Shown here in pieces: positions 52,845 to 60,922 of a stretch of DNA of 64,000 bases. A program made the translations under genes and the position numbers. Source of the stretch: Corynebacterium sanguinis (GTDB taxonomy: Bacteria > Actinomycetota > Actinomycetes > Mycobacteriales > Mycobacteriaceae); assembly GCF_007641235.1 (NCBI RefSeq), contig NZ_CP038157.1:496001-560000 (forward strand). Direction: 5' to 3'. How positions within the stretch are numbered: position 1 is the stretch's first letter; each line of letters begins with the position of its first letter. The notes beneath the pieces are model-generated. The model was not told the DNA's origin. It made no database searches and was given only the letters and a program-made list of their open reading frames with translations.

Positions 52845-54479
52845 TTAACCAAGGTCTTCTAGGTCACTTTCCTCGTCGTCGTCCTCGGCCGAGCCGCGGC
52901 CTAGGACGCGATCGGCGATCTCGTCGAACTCCGTGCCCCAGCCGGCGCGGTCGGTGCGCGCCAGACCAGCGAGTTCAACGCGGGTCGAGCCGCCCTCGGG
53001 AGCAAGGCGCACCCAGACGCGGCGGCGCTTGATGGTCACCGAGCCGATCAGCGAGCCGAGCATGACAATCGTGGTGGCCAGGGCCCAGATTTGAGTGGGG
53101 TCGCGCGAGATCTGGTAGTTGGCGTACTCAGCGGCGCCGTCGAAACGCACGGTGATCCCGCCGTCGATGGTGACCTCCTCGCCCGGGGTGAGGTTGACGC
53201 GGTCGACCTTTTGCAGCCGGCCGTCGGCGATGAGCGTCTGATCCAGGACGAAGATGTTCTGCGGCCGGCCCGTGTCCAGGCCCGCATCACCGACGTAGAT
53301 GTCCACCGCCATCGCGGGGTCCGTCATCGCAGGGAAGGCGGATTGCAGCTGGTCGCCGTTCGGGCCGGTCCACTGCGCGGTCGGGGCGAACACGCCCTCG
53401 ACGGCGAGCTGGTTCTCGCGCCGCTCCGTCAGGTCCGGGTACATCCCGGCGGGCGGGTCGAAGCGCATCACGCCTGAGGACAGGAAGTTCTGCACGTCGG
53501 TCGGGCGGAACTGGATCATCTGCGTGCGCGATTCCCCGTCCGGCCACGTCACCGTGACCTGCGGGGCGAAGCCGTGGCCCTGGAGGTAGACGCGGTCGCC
53601 GTTAAAACGCAGCGGGTGGTTGACCCGCAGCGTGTAGTCCTCCCACTGCGCCTTGTCCGCGGTTACGTCATCCGTGTACGAGATGTCGGAGGCGAACCCG
53701 TTTGCCTGGCCATTATTGAGGTAGTCGGCGGTGAAGTTGTGCGACTCGAAGCAGAACGGCGTCAGCCCGGTGCCGTCGAAAAGCGGGCCGGCGCGGAAGA
53801 CGTCGAAGTTGGCCGGCGAGGTGTTGCAGAACTCGCGCGACTGCTCCACCGGCACCGCGTACTCGGACGCCGAGTTGGTGACCACGATGACCTGGCCCTC
53901 GTAAAACACCATGCGGCCAGCGGTGAAGGCGAGGATCATGCCGACGAGCCCGATGTGGAACAGCAGGTTCATCAGCTCGCGCGTGTACCCGCGCTCGGCA
54001 GAGATGGAGTACACCCCGGCGCGGTCCTCCTCGGGCGTGTACGTGGCCATGTTCCAGCGCTTGAGCACGGCCTTGACGTCGCGCTCGACGTCCGCCATTG
54101 GCTTATCGACGACCCCCTGAGCGTGCATCGGCATGCGCCGCAAAAACTTCGGGGCACGCGCCGGGGTCGCGCGGAACGCGCGCCAGTGCTCGATCGTGCG
54201 CGGGATGATGCAGCCGACCAACGACACCATCAGCAGCGTGACAATCGCGATGAACCACGTCGAGCCGAATACGTTGAAGAGCTGCAGCCGGTCGTAGATG
54301 GGGCCCATGGTGGGGTTGGCGGCGAGGAAGTCGTCGACAAGCGTGGCGCTGACCGAGCGCTGGGGCAACAGCGCGCCCGGGATGGCGGCGAGCGCGAGCA
54401 TGAACAGCAGCACGAGCGCGGTGCGCATGCTGGTCAGCCAGTGCCAGGTCGCGCGCGCCCAACGATTAACAGTCTTCAT
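52845..54479 (-). CDS. resB: Cytochrome c biogenesis protein ResB
   Basis: A 544-residue protein with four membrane helices (three N-terminal, one near residue 480) and a large exported domain, typical of ResB, the partner of ResC. Markers are the N-terminal TSMRTALVLLFMLALAAIPG and RGYTRELMNLLFHIGLVGM with the His likely to contact haem. ATG 54479 overlaps the ccdA TAA. The acidic tail (EDDDEESDLEDLG) is unremarkable. The longer frame upstream overlaps ccdA and is rejected. Confidence 0.93.
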   Translation of the reverse strand: MKTVNRWARATWHWLTSMRTALVLLFMLALAAIPGALLPQRSVSATLVDDFLAANPTMGPIYDRLQLFNVFGSTWFIAIVTLLMVSLVGCIIPRTIEHWRAFRATPARAPKFLRRMPMHAQGVVDKPMADVERDVKAVLKRWNMATYTPEEDRAGVYSISAERGYTRELMNLLFHIGLVGMILAFTAGRMVFYEGQVIVVTNSASEYAVPVEQSREFCNTSPANFDVFRAGPLFDGTGLTPFCFESHNFTADYLNNGQANGFASDISYTDDVTADKAQWEDYTLRVNHPLRFNGDRVYLQGHGFAPQVTVTWPDGESRTQMIQFRPTDVQNFLSSGVMRFDPPAGMYPDLTERRENQLAVEGVFAPTAQWTGPNGDQLQSAFPAMTDPAMAVDIYVGDAGLDTGRPQNIFVLDQTLIADGRLQKVDRVNLTPGEEVTIDGGITVRFDGAAEYANYQISRDPTQIWALATTIVMLGSLIGSVTIKRRRVWVRLAPEGGSTRVELAGLARTDRAGWGTEFDEIADRVLGRGSAEDDDEESDLEDLG

Positions 54480-55258
54480 TAGATAAAGGTCGCTCCGTAT
54501 CCGACGACGAGCTGGCGCGACCAGGAGATGAAGTGATTCCACGCTCCGGTGACAAGCAGCAGCCCGACGATGATCATGAGGATCCCACCGATGAGCTGGA
54601 TCGTGCGCGAGTGGCGGCGCAGGAAGTCCACGCCCGCCACGGCCCTCGCCGAGCCGAGCGCCAGCAGCAGAAAGGGCAGGCCGAGGCCCAGGCAGTAGGC
54701 GACCACGAGCGCGACGCCGCGCGCAGCGCCGACCCCCTCGGTGCCTACCGACACCGAAATGATCGCCGCCAGCGTGGGCCCGAGGCACGGCGTCCACCCG
54801 AGCGCGAACACCCCGCCGAGCAGGGGCGCGCCGAAGATGGTGGTCCACTTGCGCGGCGCAACGCGCGTGTCGCGCTGCAGCAGCGGAACCGCGCCGATAA
54901 AGACCAGGCCCATCAGGATAGTGACCACTCCCCCGGCGCGCATGAGCACATCCGCGTTGAGCGTGATCAGACTAATCGCGCCGAACACCGAGACGGTGGC
55001 CAGCAGGAACACGACGGTGAACCCGGCGACAAACAGCCCGGCGGCACCCGTCACGGCCCACTTGCGTGATGCGACGCGCGGGCCTTTGTCCCCGTACTCC
55101 ATCTCGCCGCCGACAACTCCGGTGAGGTAGCTCAGGTAGCCCGGCACCAGCGGGATCACGCACGGGGAGGCGAACGAGACCAGCCCGGCGAGGGTGGCTG
55201 CGAGCAGCCCGAGCAGCAGCGGGCCCGTGAGCACGAGCTCAGAGAAGAACTCGCCCAC
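54479..55258 (-). CDS. ccdA: Cytochrome c biogenesis protein CcdA
   Basis: A 259-residue, six-helix thiol transporter that passes reducing equivalents from thioredoxin across the membrane. The two active cysteines lie in SFASPCVIPLVPG and LGWTPCLGPTLA. The GTG at 55258 directly follows the TAG of the TlpA-like gene. It should reduce that lipoprotein, which in turn reduces apocytochrome c. Confidence 0.94.
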   Translation of the reverse strand: MGEFFSELVLTGPLLLGLLAATLAGLVSFASPCVIPLVPGYLSYLTGVVGGEMEYGDKGPRVASRKWAVTGAAGLFVAGFTVVFLLATVSVFGAISLITLNADVLMRAGGVVTILMGLVFIGAVPLLQRDTRVAPRKWTTIFGAPLLGGVFALGWTPCLGPTLAAIISVSVGTEGVGAARGVALVVAYCLGLGLPFLLLALGSARAVAGVDFLRRHSRTIQLIGGILMIIVGLLLVTGAWNHFISWSRQLVVGYGATFI

Positions 55259-55819
55259 CTACTCCCCCTCGAGCTTGTCCGTCACGGCCAGCACGTCGTC
55301 GGCGGTCACCTCGCGCAAAAACACCGCGGCGGGGCGGTGCTGTTTGTCCAGCACCACCGTCGTCGGGATCACGGAGCTGGGCACTCCGCCCAGGCTGGCG
55401 GCCGTTTTGAACGGCGGGTCGTAGATCGACGGGTAGGTCACGCCGTTGTCGATGACGAAGTCGCGGGCGATGTCCGGGTTGTAGTCGCGCACGTTGATGC
55501 CCAGCACCGTGCCCTGATCCCCTAGCGCCTCGTGAACCGCTTGGAGGTCGTCTACCTCCGCACGACACGGCGCGCACCACTGGCCCCAGGCGTTGAGCAC
55601 GACGATCTTACCCTCGTAATCGCTCAAGTTGATCTGCTCGCCGGGCTCCATGAGCGATTCACCGCCGACGTTGCTCAACGGGGCACGTTCGGCCTCGTCG
55701 TAGAAGATCTCCACCTGCCCACCTGGCGAGTGGAAGGAAAAGGTCGCGCCGTTATCGGGGGCCGCGCAGCCAGCCACGAGCAGTACCGCAGCACACGGCG
55801 CGGCGAGTCGCTTCAGCAT
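55259..55819 (-). CDS. TlpA-like thiol:disulfide oxidoreductase lipoprotein
   Basis: A 186-residue lipoprotein (lipobox LLVAGCAAP, Cys about residue 18) with a thioredoxin fold; the active site is WGQWCAPCRAEV and the cis-proline follows in SSVIPTTVVLD. It corresponds to CcsX/ResA, which keeps the CXXCH cysteines of apocytochrome c reduced. The stop abuts the ccdA start; its own ATG directly follows the histidine phosphatase stop. Confidence 0.9.
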   Translation of the reverse strand: MLKRLAAPCAAVLLVAGCAAPDNGATFSFHSPGGQVEIFYDEAERAPLSNVGGESLMEPGEQINLSDYEGKIVVLNAWGQWCAPCRAEVDDLQAVHEALGDQGTVLGINVRDYNPDIARDFVIDNGVTYPSIYDPPFKTAASLGGVPSSVIPTTVVLDKQHRPAAVFLREVTADDVLAVTDKLEGE

Positions 55820-56422
55820 CTAGACGTCCTTCGCTGGTCGGTTGTACGACCAGTCAACAACATCTGCGCCCTCAAACACAAGCGAGGTCACGCTCGCCAA
55901 GTCGCATTCGCGGCTCAGGTGCGGCAATCGTTTGCCCTGCACGTGGCGCTGCACCGTGACGATGGGCAGCTGGTGGCTGACCACAACGGCCTCGTGGCCT
56001 TCTGCTTCGGCGCGCGCGTGCTCAACGCCGCGCAGCATGCGCTCCAGGATCTCCTCGTAGGGCTCCCCCCAGCTGGGCTCAAGCGGGTTAACCATGTGCC
56101 GCCAGCGCGGCGGGTACCACAGCTGGGAGCGCCACCCCTTGGTGCGCAGGCCCTCGAAGGTGTTGAGGGACTCGATGACGTCGTCAAGCGTGTCCACCTC
56201 GCAGCCGGTGACCTCCGCGATCGGCGCCGCCGTCTCTTGGGCGCGCTGCAGCGGGCTCGACGCGAGGTAGGTCACGTCCCGGTCGGCGAAGAACTGGGCC
56301 GTCACCGCCGCCATGGAGCGACCGCGTGCGCTCAGGTGGAACCCGGGCATGCGCCCGTAGAGCAGCTTCATTGGGTTATAGACCTCGCCGTGGCGCACGA
56401 GGTGGACGATCGTGCGGGTCAT
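55820..56422 (-). CDS. Histidine phosphatase (phosphoglycerate mutase) family protein
   Basis: A 200-residue protein with the catalytic RHG motif (VHLVRHGEV, residues 7-15), [11 protein letters not shown] and the second His in VVVSHQLPI. The substrate is unknown; the same gene sits between hemL and the cytochrome c genes in relatives. It overlaps hemL by 4 nt, so it is translationally coupled. Confidence 0.88.
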   Translation of the reverse strand: MTRTIVHLVRHGEVYNPMKLLYGRMPGFHLSARGRSMAAVTAQFFADRDVTYLASSPLQRAQETAAPIAEVTGCEVDTLDDVIESLNTFEGLRTKGWRSQLWYPPRWRHMVNPLEPSWGEPYEEILERMLRGVEHARAEAEGHEAVVVSHQLPIVTVQRHVQGKRLPHLSRECDLASVTSLVFEGADVVDWSYNRPAKDV

Positions 56423-57726
56423 GCGCGAGCCTCAGCAGCGGCCTTGGCTGCCGTCGCCAGGGCGCGCTCGATGCGCGCCATGTCGTCTGCGGTCAGCGCC
56501 GTGGAGACGAACCACGTCTCGAACGCGCTCGGCGGGGCGTAAACGCCGCCTTCCAGCAGCGCGTGGAAGAACACCGGGTAGCGGAAAGTGTCCGCGGCCT
56601 TCATCTCCTCGAAGTTCGATCCCGGCCCCTCGGCGAAGCGGATCGAGAGCATTGCCGACGCCCGCTGCACGTGGTGCGCCACGCCCTCGCGGTCCAGCGC
56701 GGTGTGGATCAACTCCTCCAGGGTGTCCGCGTTGCGCAGCAGCACCGGGTAGATGTCCTCGCTCGCGAGGCGTAACGACGCCATCCCGGCCGCCATCGCC
56801 ACCGGGTTACCACTGAGCGTTCCTGCCTGGTAGACGGGCCCGAGCGGGGCGAGCTTGTCCATAATGTCCGCGCGCCCGCCGAACGCGGCGGCCGGCAGCC
56901 CGCCGGAAACCACCTTGCCGAAGGTGGTCAGGTCGCCCGCCACGCCATCGACGCCGTACCAGCCCGAATACGATGTGCGGAACCCCGTCATCACCTCGTC
57001 GATGATGAGCAGCGCGCCGTTGTCGTGGGCGATCTCTTTGAGCGCCGCGTTGAAGCCCTCCGACGGGGCGACAGTGCCCATGTTGCCCGCCGCGGCCTCC
57101 GTGATCACCGCGGCGATCTCGCCCGGGTTCTCCGCGAACGCGTTCTTCACCGCCTCGAGGTCGTTGTAGGCGACGACGATCGTGTCGGCGGCCTGGGCGC
57201 CGGTGACGCCGGGCGAATCCGGCAGGGAGAACGTCGCCAAGCCCGAGCCCGCCGAGGCCAGCAGCGCGTCGACGTGGCCGTGGTAGCAGCCGTCGAACTT
57301 GATGATCTTCGGCCGGCCCGTGAACCCGCGCGCTAGGCGCACGGCGGACATCGTCGCCTCGGTGCCCGAGTTGACCATGCGCACCTTCTCCACGGAGGTG
57401 CGCTCGACGATCATCTCGGCGATCTCCACCTCGGCCTCGGTCGGCGCACCGAAGGACAGCCCGCCCACCAGAGCCTTTTCAACCGCCTCGAGAATTTCGG
57501 GGCGCGCGTTGCCGCACAGCATCGGGCCCCAGGAGTTGACCAGATCGACGTACTCGTTGCCGTCGACGTCGATAAGCTTCGCCCCGCTAGCTCGCTCGAT
57601 GAAGCGAGCCTGGCCGCCCACCGAGCCGAACGCGCGCACCGGCGAGTTCACGCCACCCGGCGTGACTTTGAGTGCGCGGGCGAACAGTTCGGACGAGCGG
57701 GCGGTAGCGGGATTATGCACAGTCAT
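56419..57726 (-). CDS. hemL: Glutamate-1-semialdehyde 2,1-aminomutase
   Basis: A 435-residue PLP enzyme that makes 5-aminolevulinate in the C5 haem route. The PLP lysine lies in [10 protein letters not shown], with [26 protein letters not shown] and [11 protein letters not shown] conserved. ATG 57726 gives the family N-terminus [18 protein letters not shown]; the longer frame overlaps the DedA gene. TAGACT ends 7 nt before this ATG, which suggests an internal leaderless promoter within the run. Confidence 0.95.
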   Translation of the reverse strand: MTVHNPATARSSELFARALKVTPGGVNSPVRAFGSVGGQARFIERASGAKLIDVDGNEYVDLVNSWGPMLCGNARPEILEAVEKALVGGLSFGAPTEAEVEIAEMIVERTSVEKVRMVNSGTEATMSAVRLARGFTGRPKIIKFDGCYHGHVDALLASAGSGLATFSLPDSPGVTGAQAADTIVVAYNDLEAVKNAFAENPGEIAAVITEAAAGNMGTVAPSEGFNAALKEIAHDNGALLIIDEVMTGFRTSYSGWYGVDGVAGDLTTFGKVVSGGLPAAAFGGRADIMDKLAPLGPVYQAGTLSGNPVAMAAGMASLRLASEDIYPVLLRNADTLEELIHTALDREGVAHHVQRASAMLSIRFAEGPGSNFEEMKAADTFRYPVFFHALLEGGVYAPPSAFETWFVSTALTADDMARIERALATAAKAAAEARA

Positions 57727-57733
57727 GATGACC

Positions 57734-57739
57734 AGTCTA
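57734..57739 (-). promoter_or_regulatory. -10 element of hemL
   Basis: Minus-strand TAGACT, 7 nt before the hemL ATG and overlapping the last codons of the DedA gene. An identical hexamer lies 8 nt before hemE (60920-60925). Confidence 0.5.
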
Positions 57740-58462
57740 GGCCACCCGTTTCTTGCCCTGATTGCGGAAGGCAGTGAACATGATGACAACCAACAAAGCG
57801 ATGGCGATCCAGTTGGCCACCCGCGCGTACTGGTTGAGGACAAACACCACCGGCTCGCCGATCTCCCAGCCGAGCCCGAAGTAGATAAACGACCACAGCG
57901 TCTTCGCGATGAAGTTCATCACCATGAACTTCCACAGCGGCATGCCCGTCATCCCCGCCAGGACGAACACGACAAACGCGATCGGCAGAGGAATCGGCAG
58001 ATACGCGAGGAAAATCCCCAACCAGCCGAGCTTGAGCGCCCAGCGCTCCACCCGGGCGATGTTGCGCGCGGCGCGCTTCGACTGGCTGGCCTGGACATCG
58101 AGGATGCCCCGGCCCCACAGCTTGCCGGCCCACCAGTAGATCCAGTCGAACTTAATCGCCATAACAGAGCCAATGAGCAGGAAAAACAGCCAGTTGCCCG
58201 CCTCGCCCACCGAGGCCAGCGCGCCTGTCGACGCCGCCCCGATACGTGACCCCGTCAGCGCCAACATCACCGGCGGATCTAGGCCGAGCAGCCACGCGCG
58301 CAGCGGGATCATCGCCATGCCGAACACCCCGACGAAGGCAAACCAGCCCAGGCACCAGTAGTCCTCGCGGGTGGGCTTGCCGTTCCACGGCAGGGATTCG
58401 TCCTCCCACCACTCCTTTTCGGGTGCGGCTTCTGGGGCGTCGGCTGGATCTTGTGTGCTCAC
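57737..58462 (-). CDS. DedA/VTT-domain membrane protein
   Basis: A 241-residue protein with an acidic N-terminus and about five helices. [20 protein letters not shown] and the following [19 protein letters not shown] recall the VTT (DedA) family, thought to move or scramble lipids. It ends just before hemL and begins 21 nt after cgoX. Whether it has a role in haem transport is unknown. Confidence 0.7.
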   Translation of the reverse strand: MSTQDPADAPEAAPEKEWWEDESLPWNGKPTREDYWCLGWFAFVGVFGMAMIPLRAWLLGLDPPVMLALTGSRIGAASTGALASVGEAGNWLFFLLIGSVMAIKFDWIYWWAGKLWGRGILDVQASQSKRAARNIARVERWALKLGWLGIFLAYLPIPLPIAFVVFVLAGMTGMPLWKFMVMNFIAKTLWSFIYFGLGWEIGEPVVFVLNQYARVANWIAIALLVVIMFTAFRNQGKKRVA

Positions 58463-58483
58463 GCGCTATGAACTTACACGGGT

Positions 58484-59860
58484 TTAGGCTCCGGCAATGT
58501 CTGCCGCCACCCGGCGCGCGTGCGCGACGACGTCCGGCACGCCCACTCCGCTCACCCATGCGCCAACGACGTCGATACCGGGGACCGCTGCGAGGCGCGC
58601 GCGCACGCGGGCGACGGTGGAGAGGTGGGTGGCGTCGAAACGCGGCAGGCCCCCGAGCCAGCGCTGCACGTAGATCTCCTCCAGGCCCGCGGCGCGGCCG
58701 TCGAAGCCGGTGACTTTGTGCAGGTCGTCCAGGGCGGCGTCGACAAGCGTGTCCTCGTCGGCGCGCAGCGCGATGTCGTCGCCGAAGCGGCCGAAGCTCG
58801 CGCGCACGAGCGCGCCGCCGCGCGCAGCCAGGTGCGGCCACTTCCTCGAGGACAGCGTGAACGCCTTGGCCGTAAGGCCCTCCTCGTCGGCGGCGATCAG
58901 CACGCCCGAGTTGTGCGGCAGGCCCTCCTCGGTGGCGAAGCGCATGCCCACGACCACGGAGTTCGCCAGCTTGATCCCGGCCAGCTCGGACGCGGCCTCC
59001 GGCGCCGCGGCGCGCAGCAGCATCCCGGCGGTGGGGGCCGGCACGGCGAGGATGACGGTGTCGTAGACCGCGTCCTCACCGCCGGTGAGCCGGTAGCCCT
59101 CGCCCTCGCGGGTGATGCCGGAGATGAACGAGTCGACGTAGATGTCCGCACCGGATTGCTCCGCGAGTGCCTCGTAAAGCTCCTGGTAGCCGTCGCGGAA
59201 GGAGTTGAACACCGCCCCCTGGGTACCAGCGAGCTGGGCGCGGGACTCCTCCAGGTTCTTCACCGCCGTCGACAGGTGCACCGGGGCGCCGCCGGTGGCC
59301 AGCCGGTCGAGCTCGGCGGCGAGCTGCGGCACGGTCGCGCGCACGCCGAGGTCGTCGGCGCTGCAGGAGTACACGCCGCCCAGCAGCGCGGAGACAACCC
59401 GGTCCGCGACTTCGTCGCCGTAACGGGCCCGCACGAGCTCGCCGACGCTGCGGTCGCCCTCTGTGTCCCAGGTGAAGCCCGGGGCGGTGGATTCGGCGTC
59501 GATACGCGAGGCGGTCTCGGCGGAAACTAGGTGCGCGACCGCCTGCCCAGACGACGGGATGCCCATCACGCCGCCGCGCGGCAGCGGTTTGGCGCTGCCG
59601 CCGGTGTAGACGAGCGAGCCGAGCCCCGAGGGCTCCACCAGCGAGCCGGTCAGACCGAGCTCAGCGACGAAGTCGACCATGTCGGCTCGGCGCGCCAGAA
59701 ACGCCTCCGCGCCCATGTCGGTCGGGCCCGCCTCGAAGGCGACGGTGTGCAGCTTGCCGCCGATGCGGTCGGTGGCCTCGTAGACGTCGACGTCGTGCTC
59801 GCGCAGCTCGTAGGCCGCGGTCAGCCCGGCCAGCCCCGCCCCGACGATCGCGATACGCAC
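58484..59860 (-). CDS. cgoX: Coproporphyrinogen III oxidase, Gram-positive type (HemY/CgoX)
   Basis: A 458-residue FAD enzyme that oxidises coproporphyrinogen III to coproporphyrin III in the Gram-positive haem pathway. It has IAIVGAGLAGLTAAYEL at the N-terminus, ATDRIGGKLHT, and the C-terminal FAD-binding VVGAWVSGVGVPDVVAHA. The GTG at 59860 lies 1 nt after the hemE stop, so the two are coupled. Older annotations call this hemY or protoporphyrinogen oxidase. Confidence 0.92.
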   Translation of the reverse strand: MRIAIVGAGLAGLTAAYELREHDVDVYEATDRIGGKLHTVAFEAGPTDMGAEAFLARRADMVDFVAELGLTGSLVEPSGLGSLVYTGGSAKPLPRGGVMGIPSSGQAVAHLVSAETASRIDAESTAPGFTWDTEGDRSVGELVRARYGDEVADRVVSALLGGVYSCSADDLGVRATVPQLAAELDRLATGGAPVHLSTAVKNLEESRAQLAGTQGAVFNSFRDGYQELYEALAEQSGADIYVDSFISGITREGEGYRLTGGEDAVYDTVILAVPAPTAGMLLRAAAPEAASELAGIKLANSVVVGMRFATEEGLPHNSGVLIAADEEGLTAKAFTLSSRKWPHLAARGGALVRASFGRFGDDIALRADEDTLVDAALDDLHKVTGFDGRAAGLEEIYVQRWLGGLPRFDATHLSTVARVRARLAAVPGIDVVGAWVSGVGVPDVVAHARRVAADIAGA

Positions 59861-59861
59861 C

Positions 59862-60911
59862 CTATGCCTCCTCGTGGATCATCGCGACGGCCTCGGTAAT
59901 CGCATCCGCGTCCGTCGTCGGCAGCACCCCGTGGCCGAGGTTGAAGATGTGGCCGGTGGCGTCGCCACGCTCGATCGCGCGCGCCGCCTCCTCCTTGATG
60001 CGGCGCACCTCGCCGCGCACCACCTCGGGCCCGGCGAAGAGGATCGCGGGATCCAGGTTGCCCTGCAGCACCCGTGGTGTGGCGAAACGCCGCGCGGCCA
60101 CGTCCAGCGGCACGCGCCAATCGACACCCATGACCTCGCTGCCCGCCTCGCTCATCGCGCCGAGCAGCTCGCCGGTGGCCACGCCGAAGTGAATGCGCGG
60201 GATCTCGCCCTCGACGGAGCGCAGAATCTCCACGGAGTAGGGCAGGACGTGCTCGCGGTAGTCGCGCTCGGTGAGGAACCCGGCCCAGGAATCGAACAGC
60301 TGCATCGCGTCGATGCCCGCGGTGACCTGCGTACGCAAGAACGCCACGATCGTGGGCACCAGCTTCTCCATCAGCGCGTGCCACGTCTCAGGCTCGCCGT
60401 GCATCATCGCCTTGGTCTTCTCGTGGTTCTTCGACGGCCCGCCCTCAACGAGGTAGCTGGCCAGTGTAAACGGCGCGCCGACGAACCCGATCAGCGCCTG
60501 GGCGTCGGTGAGCTCGTCGAGGATGATGCGGATGCCGCGCGCGACCTCCTCGACGTCGCCCTCGAGCACGGGCAGCTTATCGACGTCCTCCCGACTGCGC
60601 ACCGCCTGCCCCATCACGGGACCGCGGCCGGGGACAATCTCCACATCCACGCCGGCGGCCTTGAGCGGCACCACGATGTCGGAGAACAAAATCGCGGCGT
60701 CAACGTCGTGGCGGCGCACCGGCTGGAGGGTGATCTCTGCGAGCAGCTCCGGTATGAAGCAGGAGTCCAGCATAGCGATTCCTTCGCGCACCTGCCGGTA
60801 CTCGGGCAGCGAGCGGCCCGCCTGGCGCATGAACCACACCGGGGTCCGCGTCGGGGTACGCCCGTAGGCTGCGTCGATGATCGGGGCGTGTGTCAACTCA
60901 CGACTAGTCAT
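59862..60911 (-). CDS. hemE: Uroporphyrinogen decarboxylase
   Basis: A 349-residue enzyme that decarboxylates uroporphyrinogen III to coproporphyrinogen III. The signature TPVWFMRQAGRSLPEYR (near residue 24) and the IILFSDI-type aspartate (AAILFSDIVVPL) are intact, as are LFDSWAGFL and FNLGHGVLP. ATG 60911 overlaps the end of the P-type-ATPase-like gene region; TAGACT lies 8 nt upstream, suggesting a leaderless promoter. Confidence 0.95.
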   Translation of the reverse strand: MTSRELTHAPIIDAAYGRTPTRTPVWFMRQAGRSLPEYRQVREGIAMLDSCFIPELLAEITLQPVRRHDVDAAILFSDIVVPLKAAGVDVEIVPGRGPVMGQAVRSREDVDKLPVLEGDVEEVARGIRIILDELTDAQALIGFVGAPFTLASYLVEGGPSKNHEKTKAMMHGEPETWHALMEKLVPTIVAFLRTQVTAGIDAMQLFDSWAGFLTERDYREHVLPYSVEILRSVEGEIPRIHFGVATGELLGAMSEAGSEVMGVDWRVPLDVAARRFATPRVLQGNLDPAILFAGPEVVRGEVRRIKEEAARAIERGDATGHIFNLGHGVLPTTDADAITEAVAMIHEEA

Positions 60912-60922
60912 ATAGGTGGAGT